A stretch of 64,000 nt of DNA from Clostridium pasteurianum. GTDB lineage: Bacteria > Bacillota > Clostridia > Clostridiales > Clostridiaceae. The position numbers were made by a program, and so were the translations under genes. Positions 61,812-64,000 of this stretch are shown in pieces (position 1 is the stretch's first letter; each line of letters opens with the position of its first letter). The notes beneath the pieces were generated by a model, which did no database searches, had not been told where the DNA came from, and worked only from the letters and a program-made list of their open reading frames with translations. The stretch is taken from positions 3,352,181 through 3,416,180 of the forward strand of contig NZ_MCGV01000001.1 in assembly GCF_001705235.1 (NCBI RefSeq), in the 5' to 3' direction.

Positions 61812-62804
61812 GTGAAAAGGTATTGTAGATTGAAAAAGGTATTACTAATACTATTTGTAATCATATTTATTTTAGTGAATTCTGCTGGATTATATGTGGG
61901 AAACATTATATATAATAAGGTATGTGTAATGCAATTTGATAGAAGTCAAAGCAGTTATAATAATTTTAAATCCACATTTGATTACGAAAGGTACAATCTC
62001 TTAAATAAGAGTGATGTATTTATACAATCTGATTTTGGATATAAACTTTCGGGGACATATATAAAGAACTTTGTTGATACAAGAAAAACTGTAATAATAG
62101 TTCATGGAATAACCGGTAGTCGGTGGGAGTCAATGAAGTATGCTGATATATATCTTGATTTAGGGTATAATGTTTTAATTTATGATTCTAGATATCATGG
62201 AACAAGCGGTGGAAGTGATATAACTCTTGGCTATTTTGAAAAGTATGATTTAAATAACTGTGTAAAATGGGTAAAAAAGAAGACACCTGGAGGAATTATA
62301 GGAGTTCACGGTGAATCAATGGGTGCTGCTACAGCTCTTTTGCAATCCAATATGAATGAAGGAACTAAAGATGTTTCATTTTATGTTGTAGACTGTCCTT
62401 TTTCTGATTTGCCAGAACTTTTTAAAGATAAGCTAAATGATGAAATGAAAAATCATGGTGCATTAGTTGCTAAAGCAGTGGTTTTTTACTCGAGTTTAAT
62501 TGCATTTTTTAAATCTGGATTTTCTGTGTATGCCATTTCACCTATAAAAGCAATTGACGATGTGAAAACACCTATAATGTTTGTTCATGGAGCAGATGAC
62601 GACCTTATTCCGCCGGAAATGTCAGTGGATTTATATGTGCATAAAAAAGGACCTAAGTACTTATATATTGCGCCTAATGCAGGTCATGCTGAGGCGTATC
62701 TTAAAAATAAAGTTGAGTACACAAATAAGGTAAGAGAGTTTCTGGTAAACATTCATGTTGAAGATGATAAAACAGATATAAATAAGCCAGTAAAAATGTA
62801 TTGA
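61812..62804 (+). CDS. membrane-anchored alpha/beta hydrolase
   Basis: 330 residues. N-terminal membrane helix (about 9-30) then the hydrolase: VIIVHGITGSRWES (oxyanion), YDSRYHGTSGGS, GVHGESMGAATAL (nucleophile Ser), FVHGADDDLIPP (Asp) and APNAGHAEAY (His). Related to the YqkD/Bem46-like serine hydrolases; substrate unknown, acting outside the membrane. Start GTG with GGTGG upstream; an internal TTG at 61830 is an alternative. Confidence 0.87.
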   Translation: MKRYCRLKKVLLILFVIIFILVNSAGLYVGNIIYNKVCVMQFDRSQSSYNNFKSTFDYERYNLLNKSDVFIQSDFGYKLSGTYIKNFVDTRKTVIIVHGITGSRWESMKYADIYLDLGYNVLIYDSRYHGTSGGSDITLGYFEKYDLNNCVKWVKKKTPGGIIGVHGESMGAATALLQSNMNEGTKDVSFYVVDCPFSDLPELFKDKLNDEMKNHGALVAKAVVFYSSLIAFFKSGFSVYAISPIKAIDDVKTPIMFVHGADDDLIPPEMSVDLYVHKKGPKYLYIAPNAGHAEAYLKNKVEYTNKVREFLVNIHVEDDKTDINKPVKMY

Positions 62805-62815
62805 GGTGGTACACT

Positions 62816-63289
62816 GTGAATGTAGAGGAAAAAAGATTTTTAAAAAATTTATGCAAAATGTGTTTTGTGAAATATCAAGTAGTAAACAGTGCGCCAATGA
62901 TAAGTGCGCTTATAAGTCAGGTGTGCAGAATTAAAAATTTGGATGTACCTTTAGTTGAAGGGGTTTTATATGTTAAAATTAGAAATAGAACGCTTCAGTA
63001 TGCACATTGTTTTAATACTTATCATGGTAATATTATAGATGCCTCAATTTATCAGTTTGCAATAATGAACAGCGGTATAAAAGATATATTTCCCAAGATT
63101 ATAGTTGGGGACGACATAGATGAAATCGAGTACTCTATCTTTAGAGAAATAAAGTATGAAAATCAATTTAAGTATAAAGAGGAATTTTTAAGATCGATAA
63201 TAGAAGAAGTAGATGAATATGAAAATTCTAAACTTGATAAAATAGATGAGTATAAAGATAGTAAAAAACAAAATTTGTTTTATATATAA
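62816..63289 (+). CDS. conserved protein of unknown function
   Basis: 157 residues. The centre has RTLQYAHCFNTYHGNIIDAS-IYQFAIMNSG; the Cys-x(n)-His-G-x-x-I-D-A-S order is reminiscent of papain/transglutaminase-like folds but this is weak. The C-terminal 40 residues are highly charged and repetitive (SIIEEVDEYENSKLDKIDEY). Start: GAGGTGG lies 8 nt before this GTG, overlapping the end of the hydrolase gene region; a TTG at 62801 would overlap the SD. Confidence 0.7.
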   Translation: MNVEEKRFLKNLCKMCFVKYQVVNSAPMISALISQVCRIKNLDVPLVEGVLYVKIRNRTLQYAHCFNTYHGNIIDASIYQFAIMNSGIKDIFPKIIVGDDIDEIEYSIFREIKYENQFKYKEEFLRSIIEEVDEYENSKLDKIDEYKDSKKQNLFYI

Positions 63290-63312
63290 TTTTTAGTAAT
63301 GGAGGTTTTTTA

Positions 63313-64000
63313 ATGGATGAAATAAATAACAAAGTAGATTTATTAAAGGATGATATGGTGGCTTGTGTCCAAAATTCTGTTAAGATTAAAAGTATTAGCA
63401 GTGCAGCAGATGGAAATGCACCATTCGGAAAGGATACAGCAGCAGCACTTGATCATGTACTTAAAGTAGCTAAGAAACTTGGATTTAAAACGGTTAACTT
63501 AGATAATTATGTTGGCTATGCTGAATATGGTGATGGCGAAGATTATGTAGCTGTTTTAGGACATCTTGACGTAGTTCCAGAAGGTGATGGCTGGAAGTAT
63601 CCTCCTTATGGAGCTGAAATACATGATGGAAAGATATATGGAAGAGGTTCTATGGATGATAAGGGACCTACAATTTCATGTCTATATGCACTTAAAGCTA
63701 TAGTAGATGCAGGACTTAGCATGTCTAAAAGAGTTAGAATAATATTTGGCTTAGATGAGGAAAATGGAACTGGAAAGGATACAGACTATTATTTAGAGCA
63801 TGAAAAGCCACCAGTTTTAGGGTTTACACCAGATGCTGAATATCCAATAATCAATGGAGAAAAGGGAATAACTATTTTTAATTTAGTAAAAGATTTTAAA
63901 ACTCAATATGAAGGAGATACTAAAATTGCCTATGTAAAAGGTGGAGAGAGATCAAATGTAGTTCCTCCATATGCTGAAGCTGGAATAAAAGCTGATCTTA
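63313..64000 (+). CDS. pepV: M20-family dipeptidase, PepV type (3' end cut)
   Basis: 229 codons visible, open to the window end. AVLGHLDVVPEGDGWKYPP (metal His and Asp), GRGSMDDKGPT (bridging Asp) and IIFGLDEENGTG (Glu pair) are the Zn-site motifs of M20; the SMDDKGP and GE KGITIFN-type text fits the PepV group of dipeptidases. GGAGG before the ATG. It ends in the window shortly after the start of the lid domain. Confidence 0.93.
   Translation, partial: MDEINNKVDLLKDDMVACVQNSVKIKSISSAADGNAPFGKDTAAALDHVLKVAKKLGFKTVNLDNYVGYAEYGDGEDYVAVLGHLDVVPEGDGWKYPPYGAEIHDGKIYGRGSMDDKGPTISCLYALKAIVDAGLSMSKRVRIIFGLDEENGTGKDTDYYLEHEKPPVLGFTPDAEYPIINGEKGITIFNLVKDFKTQYEGDTKIAYVKGGERSNVVPPYAEAGIKADL

Overview
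The window is AT-rich, densely coded DNA with Gram-positive style ribosome-binding sites (GGAGG family), short intergenic gaps and genes typical of a strict anaerobe: hybrid-cluster protein Hcp with an anaerobe-type CX2CX8CX5C motif, ethanolamine ammonia-lyase, an ECF vitamin importer, YpuA-like and YaaH-like proteins. This points to Clostridium sensu stricto. From memory the gene content resembles solventogenic clostridia such as C. acetobutylicum, but I could not check this. No rRNA, tRNA, CRISPR array or prophage was seen.

Layout. 1-739: end of an FtsX-type permease. 1010-6137 (minus): ethanolamine block eutA-eutB-eutC-permease, without microcompartment genes. 6410-13666: two facing flavinylation and electron-transfer groups. 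One is TetR, FMN-binding protein, ApbE. The other is an OmpR/HK two-component system, ApbE, and a membrane polyferredoxin with two FMN-binding domains. 14385-18920: YpuA-like protein, PH-like membrane protein, MFS transporter, soluble MCP. 19494-22331: ECF-transporter S component, a SigY-like sigma operon, acetyltransferase. 22471-24069: hcp behind a CRP/FNR-class palindrome. 24840-29191: a HEPN-like protein, phosphodiesterase, DEAD helicase DbpA and a LysM/GH18 spore-type glycosidase. 29411-32777: two related secreted Ig-like proteins separated by a decayed copy of the GH18 gene. 32916-38882: MCP, CmpB-like, UMF1 transporter, gpmA, hisS. 39789-42963: a candidate toxin/immunity pair, then an RRNPP-type quorum-sensing regulator followed 3 nt later by an unlisted 37-codon peptide pheromone gene. 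43091-48744: MFS-TetR, LysE with MocR, LOG protein. 48827-55811: isochorismatase, AIM24-like protein, sbcD-sbcC, CmpB-like. 56264-56994: an IS200-type element. 57075-58904: XRE/cupin regulator divergent from azlCD. 59399-64000: Pro/Gly-rich protein, then a same-strand run PHP phosphatase, DJ-1/PfpI, DUF896, hydrolase, unknown and PepV (cut by the window end).

The most striking structure is a dispersed family of roughly 190-bp, almost perfectly palindromic repeats (13 full, partial or chimeric copies here). They sit in intergenic DNA and carry a conserved asymmetric loop. The stem sequence differs between copies, yet both arms change together, so the hairpin is what is conserved. The outer ends of these and of a second repeat family supply stop codons, and in hisS the last nine codons, of five genes. 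Short GC-core hairpin modules link the palindromes into composite arrays, and the IS200-type element is nested in one such module. Other notable items are a possible pseudoknotted RNA at 39151-39302, four 110-bp tandem repeats at 45047, and a GH18 gene fragment whose 13 differences from the intact copy are all silent.
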